NCBI RefSeq assembly: GCF_031885415.1
Contig: NZ_CP116871.1
Coordinates: 62,001 to 126,000, forward strand
Origin: Microbacterium forte
GTDB lineage: Bacteria; Actinomycetota; Actinomycetes; Actinomycetales; Microbacteriaceae
Reading direction: 5' to 3'
Length of the DNA stretch: 64,000 bases
How positions within the stretch are numbered: the first letter of the stretch is position 1; each line of letters begins with the position of its first letter. A program made the translations under genes and the position numbers. Below are positions 26,996 to 35,322 of the stretch, piece by piece. The notes beneath the pieces were generated by a model. It made no database searches and had not been told where the DNA came from. It saw only the letters and a program-made list of their open reading frames with translations.

Positions 26996-28018
26996 ATGTA
27001 TCCGCTGCTCTTTCGCGCTGTCCTGTCGCGCTTCGACCCTGAGTTCGCCCACCACGCCGGGATGGCGGTGATTCGCGTGCTCGGGGCGCCGCCCTTCTCC
27101 TGGGCGACCCGTGCTCTGACGAAGCCCGACCCGTCGCTGCAGGTGCAGGCCCTCGGATTGACGTTCTCCTCGCCCTTCGGGATCGCGGCCGGTTTCGACA
27201 AGAACGCCGTCGGCGTGCGCGGTCTCGCTGCGCTCGGCTTCGGGCATGTCGAGGTCGGCACCGTCACTGCGATCCCTCAGGACGGAAACCCGAAGCCCCG
27301 GCTGTTCCGCCTCATCGCCGATCGAGCGGTCATCAACCGCATGGGGTTCAACAACGAGGGTGCAGATGCCGCAGCCCGGCGTCTCGCGCGACTGCGGCGC
27401 GGAGCACCCGACACGGTCATCGGAGTGAACATCGGCAAGAGCCGGGTCGTCGATGTCGAGAACGCCACCGCCGACTATGTGGCGTCGGCGACGAGGCTCG
27501 CGCCACTCGCGGACTATCTGGCCGTCAACGTCTCCTCTCCGAACACCCCCGGTCTTCGGGGGCTTCAGGCCGTCGAGACACTGGCTCCGCTGCTCAGAGC
27601 GGTGCGCGCAGCATCCGGTGAGACTCCGCTGCTCGTCAAGATCGCCCCCGATCTCTCCGACGAGGAGATCGTCGCCATCGCGAACCTCGCAGTCGACGAA
27701 GGGCTGGCCGGCATCATCGCTCACAACACCACCGTGAGCCGCGACGGCCTCACGACGGATGCGGCCACGGTCGCGCAGATCGGAGCGGGCGGACTCTCCG
27801 GCGCGCCGCTCAAGGAGCGTTCCCTGCAGGTGCTGCGCCTCGTGCGCTCGGCCGTGCCCGAGGACTTCTGCGTGATCGCCGTCGGGGGAGTGGAGACGCC
27901 GTCCGACGTGCAGGAGCGGCTCGAAGCCGGAGCGACGCTCGTGCAGGGCTATACGGCCTTCCTGTACCGCGGTCCCTTCTGGGGGCGCGAGATCAACCGG
28001 GGCCTCGTCGCGCGCTGA
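26996..28018 (+). CDS. pyrD: class 2 quinone-dependent dihydroorotate dehydrogenase
   Basis: Membrane-associated flavoenzyme of pyrimidine synthesis that passes electrons from dihydroorotate to menaquinone. The 340 residues start MYPLLFRAVLSRFDPEFAHHAGM, the N-terminal helical extension that defines class 2. The FMN barrel follows: FGIAAGFDKNAVGVRGLAALGFGHVEVGTVT, INRMGFNNEGADAAARRL, IGVNIGKSR, NVSSPNTPGLRGLQ with the catalytic serine, VKIAPDLSDEEI, and the phosphate loop IAVGGVETPSDVQERLEAGATLVQGYTAF. Length and order are normal. Confidence 0.97.
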   Translation: MYPLLFRAVLSRFDPEFAHHAGMAVIRVLGAPPFSWATRALTKPDPSLQVQALGLTFSSPFGIAAGFDKNAVGVRGLAALGFGHVEVGTVTAIPQDGNPKPRLFRLIADRAVINRMGFNNEGADAAARRLARLRRGAPDTVIGVNIGKSRVVDVENATADYVASATRLAPLADYLAVNVSSPNTPGLRGLQAVETLAPLLRAVRAASGETPLLVKIAPDLSDEEIVAIANLAVDEGLAGIIAHNTTVSRDGLTTDAATVAQIGAGGLSGAPLKERSLQVLRLVRSAVPEDFCVIAVGGVETPSDVQERLEAGATLVQGYTAFLYRGPFWGREINRGLVAR

Positions 28019-28037
28019 GTCGCCGCTTGCACGAAAG

Positions 28038-28078
28038 CGAGAGGCGCCTCGTGCTCTGGGAGCAGGAGACGCCTCTCG
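28038..28078. terminator. bidirectional terminator between pyrD and the DUF3043 gene
   Basis: CGAGAGGCG (28038-28046) pairs with CGCCTCTCG (28070-28078); an inner GCTC-TGG-GAGC stem can extend the structure. It lies 20 bases after the pyrD stop and 15 bases beyond the end of the convergent DUF3043 gene, so it can serve both. Confidence 0.7.
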
Positions 28079-28092
28079 GGGAGATCTGAGGA

Positions 28093-28680
28093 TCAGGCGG
28101 GGTAGTCGCCGCGCTTCACCTGGGGCTTGGGCAGACGCATGAACCGCATCTGCAGCGACCGCATCGCGGCGTACCAGCCGAGGCCACGCTCCATGCGCTC
28201 CTTGCCGAACTTCGCGGCGATCTTGCGCTTGACGCGCATCCCCAGCAGCACCATGCCGCCGATCGCGAGGATCAGGTACGCCATCATGACCAGGTATGCC
28301 CAGCCGGCGATGGCGAATCCGCCGATGGCGAGGTTCGCGGGCAGAAGCGAGATCAGGATGACGAGCACCATGACACCCATGACGAATTCGGCCGGGTGCC
28401 AGCCGGCGTCGACGTAGTCGCGGACCCACCGGCGCTGTGGCCCCTTGTCGCGAGCCGGGAGGTACTTCTCCTCGCCGGCAGCCAGGCCGGCCTGTGCGCG
28501 GTTGCGTCGTTCGTTGAGCTCTGCGCGTGCGGCGGCCTTCGCCTCTTTGGTGTTCGCGACCAGAGGCCGACGGCGCGCCGCCTCCTGCTCGGCCCGGGTC
28601 GGCGTCGCGCGTCCCTTGCCCGACGCAGTCGTCTCGGGGGCGTCGTCATTCGTCGAAGGGGGGACAGGGGTAGTGGCCAC
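28093..28680 (-). CDS. DUF3043 membrane protein
   Basis: A 195-residue protein of the actinobacterial DUF3043 family, function unknown. The N-terminal half is hydrophilic and basic (PTRAEQEAARRRPLVANTKEAKAAARAELNERRNRAQAGLAAGEEKYLPARDKGPQRRWVRDYVDAGWHPAEF), with the characteristic RDKGPxRRxVRDYVD motif near residues 78-92. Two membrane segments follow (about 98-120 and 125-147), then a basic tail. The start is GTG at 28680 behind GAGGAA. It is divergent from the dipeptidase gene over 46 bases. Confidence 0.9.
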   Translation of the reverse strand: MATTPVPPSTNDDAPETTASGKGRATPTRAEQEAARRRPLVANTKEAKAAARAELNERRNRAQAGLAAGEEKYLPARDKGPQRRWVRDYVDAGWHPAEFVMGVMVLVILISLLPANLAIGGFAIAGWAYLVMMAYLILAIGGMVLLGMRVKRKIAAKFGKERMERGLGWYAAMRSLQMRFMRLPKPQVKRGDYPA

Positions 28681-28713
28681 GAGGTTCCTCGGTTCAGTGA
28701 AGGCGGATCACCT

Positions 28714-28719
28714 TAAGAT
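28714..28719 (+). promoter_or_regulatory. -10 element 7 nt before the dipeptidase ATG
   Basis: TAAGAT, spacer TACTCGC, ATG at 28727. The 46-base divergent gap leaves little space for anything else. A leaderless transcript is inferred. Confidence 0.55.
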
Positions 28720-28726
28720 TACTCGC

Positions 28727-30148
28727 ATGACATCTCCTGCCCAGCCCGGCGACCAGAATCTGTCCAGCGAACGCGAGCCCGCCGTCCTCGAGGCGGTCTC
28801 GACGGGGTTTCCCGCGGCGTTGAGCGACCTGGGCGCGCTCGTCCGCATCCCCGGCATGGCATGGCCTGCGTTCGATCAGACGCAGCTCGAACGCAGCTCC
28901 GAAGCCGTCGCGGCACTGGCCACGGCCACCGGGGTCTTCGACGACGTGCGCGTTCTCCGTGCCGCGATCCCCGGCACTGACGAGCACGGGCAGCCGGCGG
29001 TGCTCGCGACGCGCGCAGCACGCAACGGCAAGCCGACGATCCTGCTCTACGCGCACCACGACGTACAGCCTCCGGGTGACGACGCGCTGTGGGAGACGCC
29101 TCCGTTCGAGCCCACCGTCCGCGGCGGACGTCTCTACGGTCGAGGCGCTGCGGACGACAAGGCGGGCATCATGGCGCACATCGCTTCGATCCGTGCGGTC
29201 GCCGAGGTCGTCGGCGACGATCTGGAACTGGGCATCGCGATGTTCATCGAGGGCGAAGAGGAGTACGGTTCCCGTTCCTTCGCGCAGTTCCTCTCCGACA
29301 ATAAGGAGGCGCTCCGCGCGGATGCCATCGTGGTCGCGGACTCGGGAAACTGGGACTCGGTGACTCCCGGCCTCACGGTCTCGCTCCGCGGCAACGCACG
29401 ATTCACCGTGCGCGTGCGCACGCTCGACCACGCATCGCATTCGGGGATGTTCGGGGGAGCCGTCCCCGACGCGATGATGGCCACGGTCAAGATGCTCTCC
29501 ACGCTCTGGAACGAAGACGGCTCTGTCGCGGTCGAGGGGATGACCGAGCGCGATGCGCCCACTCCCGAATACACCGAGGAGACGCTTCGGGACGAAGCGG
29601 GCCTTCTGCCCGGCACCTCGCCGATCGGCGGCGGCAGCATCCTCAGCCGGATCTGGAACAAGCCCGCGGTGACCGTCATCGGAATCGATGCGACCAGTGT
29701 CGCGGCGGCGTCGAACACCCTTCTTCCCGAGGTGACGGTCGTCGTGAGCGCGCGCGTCGCGCCTGGTCAGACCGGTGAGGACGCGTATGCCGCTCTCGAG
29801 GCGCATCTGCGAGCGAACGCGCCGTACGGCGCGGAGCTGACGTTCTCGGACGTCGATCTCGGCAACGGCTTTCTCGTCGACACCAGTGGCTGGGCCGTCG
29901 CGCTCACCCGCGACGCCATGCGAGACGGCTACGGCGTCGCCCCTGTCGATCTCGGTGTCGGCGGGTCGATCCCGTTCATCGCCGACCTCGTGCGGGAGTT
30001 CCCCGATGCGCAGATCCTCGTGACCGGCGTCGAGGACCCGCACTCGCGGGCCCACAGCCCCAACGAATCCCTGCATCTCGACACGTTCCGCCACGCCGTG
30101 GCGACCGAGGCTCTGCTGCTCTCGCGGATGAACGACATCATCATCTGA
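28727..30148 (+). CDS. M20 family metallopeptidase (dipeptidase)
   Basis: A cytoplasmic two-zinc peptidase of the M20 (PepV/carnosinase-like) family; the substrate is not certain. From ATG 28727 it has 473 residues. Zinc and catalytic motifs appear in order: LYAHHDVQPPGDD (histidine ligand), LYGRGAADDKAGIMAH (bridging aspartate), FIEGEEEYGSRSF (catalytic and ligand glutamates), VVADSGNW (aspartate ligand) and the C-terminal VEDPHSRAHSPNESLHL (histidine ligand). The inserted dimerisation domain includes VRTLDHASHSGMFGGAVPDA. It carries no signal peptide. Confidence 0.93.
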   Translation: MTSPAQPGDQNLSSEREPAVLEAVSTGFPAALSDLGALVRIPGMAWPAFDQTQLERSSEAVAALATATGVFDDVRVLRAAIPGTDEHGQPAVLATRAARNGKPTILLYAHHDVQPPGDDALWETPPFEPTVRGGRLYGRGAADDKAGIMAHIASIRAVAEVVGDDLELGIAMFIEGEEEYGSRSFAQFLSDNKEALRADAIVVADSGNWDSVTPGLTVSLRGNARFTVRVRTLDHASHSGMFGGAVPDAMMATVKMLSTLWNEDGSVAVEGMTERDAPTPEYTEETLRDEAGLLPGTSPIGGGSILSRIWNKPAVTVIGIDATSVAAASNTLLPEVTVVVSARVAPGQTGEDAYAALEAHLRANAPYGAELTFSDVDLGNGFLVDTSGWAVALTRDAMRDGYGVAPVDLGVGGSIPFIADLVREFPDAQILVTGVEDPHSRAHSPNESLHLDTFRHAVATEALLLSRMNDIII

Positions 30149-30170
30149 GCCCGATCGTCGAGGCTGAGGG

Positions 30171-30202
30171 TAAAATCGAGTTACCAGCCGTGCGAGCACG
30201 GC
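30171..30202 (+). promoter_or_regulatory. promoter and leader palindrome of the Fe-S carrier gene
   Basis: A -10-like TAAAAT (30171-30176) is followed by the palindrome GCCGTGC-GA-GCACGGC (30187-30202) inside the predicted leader, 7 bases before the AAGGAG ribosome site (30210-30215). The palindrome could be an operator just downstream of the start point or an RNA hairpin next to the ribosome site. Confidence 0.45.
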
Positions 30203-30219
30203 CCGTCCGAAGGAGCGAC

Positions 30220-30585
30220 ATGAGCGACACCACACTGACCTCAGCAGAGACCACCCAGGCGCACGGCGTGAAGCTGACCGACGCCGCGGCGATCAAGGTG
30301 AAGAACCTCCTCGAGCAGGAAGGCCGTGACGACCTGCGTCTGCGCGTCGCCGTCCAGCCCGGCGGATGCTCCGGCCTGATCTACCAGCTGTACTTCGACG
30401 AGCGGTTCCTCGAGGGGGACGAGACCGTCGACTTCGACGGCGTCGAGGTCATCATCGACAACATGAGCGTCCCGTACCTCGATGGCGCATCCATCGATTT
30501 CAAGGACACGATCTCCGAGCAGGGCTTCACGATCGACAACCCCAACGCCGCGGGCAGCTGCGCCTGCGGAGACAGCTTCCACTGA
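30220..30585 (+). CDS. erpA: A-type iron-sulfur cluster carrier (ErpA/IscA family)
   Basis: Carries Fe-S clusters to apoproteins; a plausible client here is the Rieske subunit encoded 7 kb away. It has 121 residues from ATG 30220. The three conserved cysteines are present: C50 in QPGGCSGLIYQLYFD, and C114 and C116 in GSCACGDSF. The HesB core LTDAAAIKVKNLLEQEG precedes them. The start is set by AAGGAG at 30210-30215. It lies just upstream of ctaC. ErpA versus IscA cannot be decided from sequence alone. Confidence 0.93.
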   Translation: MSDTTLTSAETTQAHGVKLTDAAAIKVKNLLEQEGRDDLRLRVAVQPGGCSGLIYQLYFDERFLEGDETVDFDGVEVIIDNMSVPYLDGASIDFKDTISEQGFTIDNPNAAGSCACGDSFH

Positions 30586-30598
30586 CCCGGACCCCTCC

Positions 30599-30617
30599 GC
30601 CAACCTGCGTGGTTGGC
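30599..30617 (+). terminator. hairpin after the Fe-S carrier gene
   Basis: GCCAACC, loop TGCGT, GGTTGGC: a 7-bp stem starting 13 bases after the stop. No T-run follows, so strength is uncertain. Confidence 0.45.
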
Positions 30618-30640
30618 ATGAATCAGGTGTGAGGTTGCCC

Positions 30641-30646
30641 TAGACT
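30641..30646 (+). promoter_or_regulatory. -10 element of the ctaC-ctaD-ctaF operon
   Basis: TAGACT lies 35 bases before the ctaC GTG, followed by a leader with GAAAGG at 30670-30675. Unlike the near-start hexamers elsewhere, this one would give a leadered transcript. Confidence 0.5.
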
Positions 30647-30681
30647 TGGGTGTGCCCTGTCCGCAATCTGAAAGGTGCATC

Positions 30682-31581
30682 GTGCCCTCGAAACGCCGCC
30701 TTCGTTGGGCCGCTCTCCCCCTGGGAGTAGCGGCAGCCGTGGCCCTGGCGGGATGTACTGCCACTGAGCTGAACGGTTACCTCCCGGGCTTCGTGGAGGG
30801 TGAGCCTGCGGCCACCAACCAGACCGAGCGCGTGTCGTCGCTCTGGGTCAACTCGTGGATCGTCCTGCTCGCCGTCGGCGTGATCACCTGGGGCCTGATG
30901 GCCTGGGCCGCGATCGCCTACCGCCGCCGCAAGGGCCAGACGGGTCTGCCCGTGCAGATGCGCTACAACATGCCGATCGAGATCTTCTACACGGTCGTGC
31001 CGCTGATCCTCGTGCTGGGAATGTTCTTCTTCACGGCCCGTGACCAGTCGGCGATCGAGGCGAAGTGGGACGAGCCCGACGTCGAGATCACGGCGATCGC
31101 CAAGCAGTGGGCGTGGGACTTCCAGTACGACGGCGAAGAGGAAGACAACTCCGACGCCGTCTGGACCATGGGAATCCAGGCTCAGCCCGATGCGGACGGC
31201 AACATCGACCAGGCGCAGCTGCCCACCCTGGTGCTGCCGGTCGACCAGAAGGTCACGATCAACCTCCAGTCTCGCGACGTCATCCACTCCTTCTGGATCA
31301 TCGACTTCCTCTACAAGAAGGACATGTACATCGGGAAGGACAACTCCTGGTCCTTCATCCCGACCCGTGTCGGCGAGTACGCCGGCAAGTGCGCCGAACT
31401 GTGCGGCGAGTACCACTCGATGATGCTCTTCAACGTCAAGGTCGTCGAGCAGGACGAGTACGACGCCTACCTCCAGACTCTCGAGGAGGAAGGCAACACC
31501 GGAGACATCACGGACGCCTACGACCGTCTGTCGAACTACCCCGGGACCACCGCCCCGACCTCCGAGGAAGGAGAGGAGTAA
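30682..31581 (+). CDS. ctaC: cytochrome c oxidase subunit II
   Basis: CuA-bearing subunit of the aa3 oxidase. It has 299 residues from GTG 30682, with GAAAGG 6 bases upstream; the longer frame from 30646 adds a non-signal N-terminus and is rejected. A lipoprotein signal peptide ends LAGC with C25 as the lipidation site, making it a client of the LspA encoded in the window. Two membrane helices follow (about 55-77 and 98-120). The CuA domain has ITAIAKQWAWDFQYDG, VIHSFWIIDF, and the ligand set C237, E239, C241, H245 and M248 in GKCAELCGEYHSMM. It heads ctaC-ctaD-ctaF. Confidence 0.97.
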   Translation: MPSKRRLRWAALPLGVAAAVALAGCTATELNGYLPGFVEGEPAATNQTERVSSLWVNSWIVLLAVGVITWGLMAWAAIAYRRRKGQTGLPVQMRYNMPIEIFYTVVPLILVLGMFFFTARDQSAIEAKWDEPDVEITAIAKQWAWDFQYDGEEEDNSDAVWTMGIQAQPDADGNIDQAQLPTLVLPVDQKVTINLQSRDVIHSFWIIDFLYKKDMYIGKDNSWSFIPTRVGEYAGKCAELCGEYHSMMLFNVKVVEQDEYDAYLQTLEEEGNTGDITDAYDRLSNYPGTTAPTSEEGEE

Positions 31582-31584
31582 GCC

Positions 31585-33318
31585 ATGTCGACCACTGAAG
31601 CCCCCCGCACCGACGAGGCCCCTCGCTCTCGACCCACCACTCTGCCCGCACGCCAGGCTGCTCTCATGAGCACGTCGCGCGTCGAGCAGAAGGGCAACAT
31701 CGTCGTCAAGTGGATCACCTCCACCGACCACAAGACGATCGGGTACATGTACCTCATCGCCTCGGTGCTGTTCTTCCTCCTCGGCGGCGTGATGGCCCTC
31801 GTCATCCGCGCAGAGCTGTTCGCTCCCGGGATGCAGATCATCCCGACCAAGGAGCAGTACAACCAGCTCTTCACGATGCACGGCACGATCATGCTCCTCA
31901 TGTTCGCGACGCCGCTCTTCGCCGGCTTCGCGAACGCGATCCTGCCGCTTCAGCTCGGTGCACCGGATGTGGCGTTCCCGCGTCTGAACGCCTTCGCCTT
32001 CTGGCTCTTCCTGTTCGGCTCGACCATCGCGGTCGCCGGCTTCCTCACCCCGCAGGGCGCAGCGTCGTTCGGCTGGTTCGCCTACCAGCCGCTCGCCAGC
32101 GCGTCGTTCTCGCCGGGTGCAGGTGGAAACCTCTGGATGGTCGGACTCGGAATCTCCGGTTTCGGAACGATCCTCGGCGCGGTGAACTTCATCACCACCG
32201 TGATCACGATGCGTGCTCCCGGAATGACGATGTGGCGTATGCCGATCTTCTCGTGGAACACGCTCATCACGAGCCTTCTGATCCTCATGGCGTTCCCCGT
32301 CCTCGCAGCGGCGATCTTCGCTGCAGCCGCGGACCGCATCCTCGGCGCTCACATCTACGACCCGGCGAACGGCGGTGTTCTGCTCTGGCAGCACCTCTTC
32401 TGGTTCTTCGGTCACCCTGAGGTGTACATCATCGCCCTGCCGTTCTTCGGAATCGTGTCGGAGATCTTCCCGGTCTTCAGCCGCAAGCCGATCTTCGGGT
32501 ACAAGACGCTCGTCTACGCGACGATCGCCATCGCCGCGCTGTCCGTCGCCGTGTGGGCGCACCACATGTACGTGACCGGCTCGGTCCTGCTGCCGTTCTT
32601 CGCCCTGATGACCATGCTCATCGCGGTGCCGACGGGTGTGAAGATCTTCAACTGGATCGGCACCCTCTGGCGTGGGTCCGTGACGTTCGAGACGCCGATG
32701 GTGTTCGCGCTCGGCTTCCTGGTGTCGTTCGTCTTCGGTGGTCTGACCGGCGTGATCCTCGCGGCTCCGCCCCTCGACTTCGCACTCTCCGACTCGTACT
32801 TCGTCGTCGCGCACTTCCACTACGTCGTCTTCGGCACCGTGGTGTTCGCGATGTTCGCCGGCTTCTACTTCTGGTGGCCGAAGTGGACAGGACGCATGCT
32901 CAACGAGCGTCTCGGCTACGTGCACTTCTGGATGCTGTTCATCGGCTTCCACATGACGTTCCTCATCCAGCACTGGCTGGGTGTCGACGGCATGGTGCGT
33001 CGCTACGCCGACTACTCGGCGGCTGACGGCTGGACCTGGCAGAACCAGGTCTCGACGATCGGTGCGATCATCCTCGGCGCGTCCATGCTGCCGTTCTTCC
33101 TGAACGTCTGGATCACGGCTCGCAAGGCGCCCAAGGTCACGGTCAACGACCCGTGGGGCTATGGAGCTTCGCTCGAGTGGGCGACCTCCTGCCCGCCGCC
33201 GCGCCACAACTTCACGTCGATCCCGCGCATCCGCAGCGAGCGTCCTGCATTCGACCTGAACCACCCGGAGGCGGCGGAGTTCACACCGGCCGCACCCGGC
33301 GAGCGAGAGGGCCACTGA
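31585..33318 (+). CDS. ctaD: cytochrome c oxidase subunit I
   Basis: Catalytic subunit with haem a and the haem a3-CuB centre. It has 577 residues and twelve hydrophobic segments. Ligand motifs: [12 protein letters not shown] (haem a histidine), [14 protein letters not shown] (CuB histidine and the cross-linked tyrosine), [11 protein letters not shown] (two CuB histidines), and [11 protein letters not shown] (haem a3 and haem a histidines). The C-terminal segment [15 protein letters not shown] is typical. It starts 3 bases after ctaC, with GGAAGGAGAGG straddling the ctaC end as ribosome site. Confidence 0.99.
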   Translation: MSTTEAPRTDEAPRSRPTTLPARQAALMSTSRVEQKGNIVVKWITSTDHKTIGYMYLIASVLFFLLGGVMALVIRAELFAPGMQIIPTKEQYNQLFTMHGTIMLLMFATPLFAGFANAILPLQLGAPDVAFPRLNAFAFWLFLFGSTIAVAGFLTPQGAASFGWFAYQPLASASFSPGAGGNLWMVGLGISGFGTILGAVNFITTVITMRAPGMTMWRMPIFSWNTLITSLLILMAFPVLAAAIFAAAADRILGAHIYDPANGGVLLWQHLFWFFGHPEVYIIALPFFGIVSEIFPVFSRKPIFGYKTLVYATIAIAALSVAVWAHHMYVTGSVLLPFFALMTMLIAVPTGVKIFNWIGTLWRGSVTFETPMVFALGFLVSFVFGGLTGVILAAPPLDFALSDSYFVVAHFHYVVFGTVVFAMFAGFYFWWPKWTGRMLNERLGYVHFWMLFIGFHMTFLIQHWLGVDGMVRRYADYSAADGWTWQNQVSTIGAIILGASMLPFFLNVWITARKAPKVTVNDPWGYGASLEWATSCPPPRHNFTSIPRIRSERPAFDLNHPEAAEFTPAAPGEREGH

Positions 33319-33321
33319 GCC

Positions 33322-33756
33322 ATGCGCGACAACGTCATCCTCTGGTGGGTCCTGACCGCCTTCTTCGCACTGGTCGGAGTCGTCTACACCGGCTGGCACA
33401 TCCTTGCCACGCCGTCGGACAACTTCGCCGAGCGCATCGAGTGGGTCGGCACCGTGGCACTGTTCTTCGCCGCGTTCATGGGCGCGATGATCGCCTTCTA
33501 CCTCGACCGCACGCACAAGGCTCAGAACGGCGAGCTGCCTGAGGACATCCTCACGAGCGACATCGACGACGGCGACCCCGAACTGGGTGAGTTCAGCCCC
33601 TGGTCCTGGTGGCCGATCGTGCTCGCCGGATCCGCCGGCGTCTTCGTGGTGGGTCTCGCCGTCGGGCACTTCCTGCTCCCGATCGGCCTGGCGATCTTCG
33701 TGGTCGCGATCGTCGGCTGGGTCTACGAGTACTACCGCGGGAACTTCGCCCGCTGA
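33322..33756 (+). CDS. ctaF: cytochrome c oxidase subunit IV (actinobacterial)
   Basis: Small accessory subunit found in actinobacterial aa3 oxidases and required for a stable supercomplex. The 144 residues include four hydrophobic segments (about 7-27, 41-60, 93-112, 115-135). The opening MRDNVILWWVLTAFFALVGVVYTGWHI and the segment ERIEWVGTVALFFAAFMGAMIAFYLDRTHKAQNGELPEDILTSDIDDGDPELGEFSPWSWWPI are characteristic. It starts 3 bases after ctaD and ends the operon before a strong hairpin. Confidence 0.94.
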   Translation: MRDNVILWWVLTAFFALVGVVYTGWHILATPSDNFAERIEWVGTVALFFAAFMGAMIAFYLDRTHKAQNGELPEDILTSDIDDGDPELGEFSPWSWWPIVLAGSAGVFVVGLAVGHFLLPIGLAIFVVAIVGWVYEYYRGNFAR

Positions 33757-33765
33757 CATACAGCG

Positions 33766-33800
33766 AGAAGGCCCCTGGGATTCCCTCCCGGGGGCCTTCT
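33766..33800. terminator. bidirectional terminator between ctaF and the rhodanese gene
   Basis: AGAAGGCCCC pairs with GGGGCCTTCT, and an inner TGGGA/TCCCG pair extends the stem. It lies 9 bases after the ctaF stop and 10 bases beyond the end of the convergent rhodanese gene. Confidence 0.8.
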
Positions 33801-33810
33801 GCATGTCGGG

Positions 33811-34230
33811 CTATGCTCGCGAGCGGATCCGGGCGATGCCGGTCAGGGGGTCGACAGGGCGGCGGTGAACGCCGTCGGCATCCTCCACGGGATAGCCCTC
33901 CCTGACCCAGTACTCGAACCCGCCGATCATCTCCCGAACGGCATATCCGAGCTTCGCGAACTCGAGAGCGCCCTTCGCGCCCGCGTTGCACCCCGGACTC
34001 CAGCAGTAGACCACGACGGCGGAGCCGGCCGGTATCTCAGCCGGCGCGCGATCCGCGATCTCGCTGTAGTGCATATGCGTGGCCCCTGCGACGCGTCCCT
34101 GAGCCCAGGCCTCGTCGGAACGGACATCGATGATGACGATGCCGTCCTCGGCCCGGAGAGCGGCGTACACGTCACTCGCGTCGGTCTCGTAGGCGAGTTT
34201 GGCGGCGTAGTAGTCAGTGCGATCGATCAT
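33811..34230 (-). CDS. rhodanese-like domain protein
   Basis: A 139-residue single-domain rhodanese, probably a cytoplasmic sulfurtransferase. It carries VIIDVRSDEAWAQGRVAGATHMHYSEI (CH2A-like motif) and the active-site loop VVYCWSPGCNAG with catalytic C76; a second cysteine, C81, sits in the same loop. The C-terminal GGFEYWVREGYPVE is typical of the family. Its ATG at 34230 is 6 bases behind TAGGCT. The gene stands alone between ctaF (convergent) and the GNAT gene; sulfur donor and acceptor are unknown. Confidence 0.9.
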   Translation of the reverse strand: MIDRTDYYAAKLAYETDASDVYAALRAEDGIVIIDVRSDEAWAQGRVAGATHMHYSEIADRAPAEIPAGSAVVVYCWSPGCNAGAKGALEFAKLGYAVREMIGGFEYWVREGYPVEDADGVHRRPVDPLTGIARIRSRA

Positions 34231-34236
34231 CTCCCC

Positions 34237-34242
34237 AGCCTA
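34237..34242 (-). promoter_or_regulatory. -10 element 6 nt before the rhodanese ATG
   Basis: On the minus strand TAGGCT, spacer GGGGAG, then ATG. The purine-rich spacer touches the ATG and so is badly placed as a ribosome site, which favours a leaderless message. Confidence 0.5.
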
Positions 34243-34316
34243 GGAAGACGCGCGGGCACCTGCCGTCGTCTTCCCGACGACGACAGACCGGATTCCGCCA
34301 ATGTCGACGTTGCGTC

Positions 34317-34817
34317 TCAGAGCTCGACCGTCATCTGCACCCGGCGTCCGTATCGATCGAGACCGAGAGAGGTCTCGGTGTCCACGAGGCCGCGCTGGAA
34401 CGGAGTCTCGGGGATGCTCTCGAGAAACCCGCACGACGAGTAGAACGGAGCGTTCCAGGGGATCTCCGCGTACGTCCGCAGAGTCATGCGGGTATAGCCA
34501 TGCTCGCGTGCGGCCTCCAGAGCGGCGCTGACGAGTCGGCGCCCGAACCCCTGGCGTCCGGAGGTCGGAAGCACGGAGAGCTGCTCGAGGTGCGCGTGGC
34601 CGTCGGCATCGAGGACGTGCACGAAGCCGACGGGGGAGCCGCTCGAGTCTTCCAACACGAGCACGAAGCCCGGAGCTGCGAGTCGTTCAGCGCCATCGCC
34701 TGCGGGCGGCCACTCCGGCGCCCCCAGGCGGTCGATCAGGAGCGCGTCGGCCTGCATCTCGATGGCGTGCAGGATCTCCGCGTCCTCAACGACGGCCGGC
34801 CGGATGACATCGCTCAC
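34317..34817 (-). CDS. GNAT family N-acetyltransferase
   Basis: A 166-residue GNAT protein. The core is LEQLSVLPTSGRQGFGRRLVSAALEAAREHGYTRMTLRTYAEIPWNAPFYSSCGF, with the acetyl-CoA loop TSGRQGFGRRL and a C-terminal NxPFYxxxGF strand. The N-terminus IRPAVVEDAEILHAIEMQADALL is a normal GNAT opening. The ATG overlaps the stop of the upstream RidA-like gene by 4 bases, so the two form an operon. The substrate is unknown. Confidence 0.88.
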   Translation of the reverse strand: MSDVIRPAVVEDAEILHAIEMQADALLIDRLGAPEWPPAGDGAERLAAPGFVLVLEDSSGSPVGFVHVLDADGHAHLEQLSVLPTSGRQGFGRRLVSAALEAAREHGYTRMTLRTYAEIPWNAPFYSSCGFLESIPETPFQRGLVDTETSLGLDRYGRRVQMTVEL

Positions 34818-35227
34818 CGTGCATCCTCCGCGACTGCCGCGATCGCTTCGATCTCCACCAGCTGGTGGTCGTACCCGAGCACGGTGACGCCCAGAAGTGT
34901 GCTCGGTGCGTCATGGTCGCCGAAGGCCCCGTGGATGACATCCCAGGCCGTGACCAGATCAGCCTGGGACGACGATGCGACGAGTACGCGCGTGCTGATG
35001 ATGTCCGAAAGCGTGGCGCCGCTGGCACGCAGGGCGATGTCGAGGGTCTCTACGCAGCGCGCAGCCTGTTCGGCATAATCGCCGGGGGCGGTCGTCGAGC
35101 CGTCGTCTTCGAGGGGGCATGCACCCGCGAGGAAGATGAGCCGGGAGCCGGCTGGGGCGGTCGCCGCATATGCATAGGGTGCTGCGGCGAGGTCGGCGGA
35201 ACGGATGAGTTGGACTGCTGAGCTCAT
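34814..35227 (-). CDS. RidA/YjgF/UK114 family protein
   Basis: Rid-family protein, probably an enamine/imine deaminase or a related paralogue. From ATG 35227 it has 137 residues; the frame is open to 35251, but the shorter start aligns better with the family and lies 6 bases behind CAGGAT. Visible features: LIFLAGACPLED, the helix DYAEQAARCVETLDIALRASGATLSDIISTRVLVASS carrying the usual active-site arginine position, and LGVTVLGYDHQLVEIEAIAAV with the terminal VEIEAIA. It is coupled to the following GNAT gene. The exact subfamily is not certain. Confidence 0.87.
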   Translation of the reverse strand: MSSAVQLIRSADLAAAPYAYAATAPAGSRLIFLAGACPLEDDGSTTAPGDYAEQAARCVETLDIALRASGATLSDIISTRVLVASSSQADLVTAWDVIHGAFGDHDAPSTLLGVTVLGYDHQLVEIEAIAAVAEDAR

Positions 35228-35268
35228 GTCACGATCCTGCCATGTGCACATGAACGGCGACCGGATGC

Positions 35269-35304
35269 GAAGAGGCCCTGTCCGAGATCGAACAGGGCCT
35301 CTTC
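35269..35304 (-). terminator. terminator of the ctaE-qcrCAB operon
   Basis: GAAGAGGCCCTGT pairs with ACAGGGCCTCTTC across a 10-base loop, giving a perfect 13-bp stem. It lies 18 bases beyond the qcrB stop. Confidence 0.8.
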
Positions 35305-35322
35305 GGGCGAGAACCGGCGGTC

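Noticed and set aside
30640..33804. A 1054-codon minus-strand frame opposite ctaC-ctaD-ctaF
   Set aside because: Shadow frame; it crosses three well-supported respiratory genes and its product has no recognisable motif.
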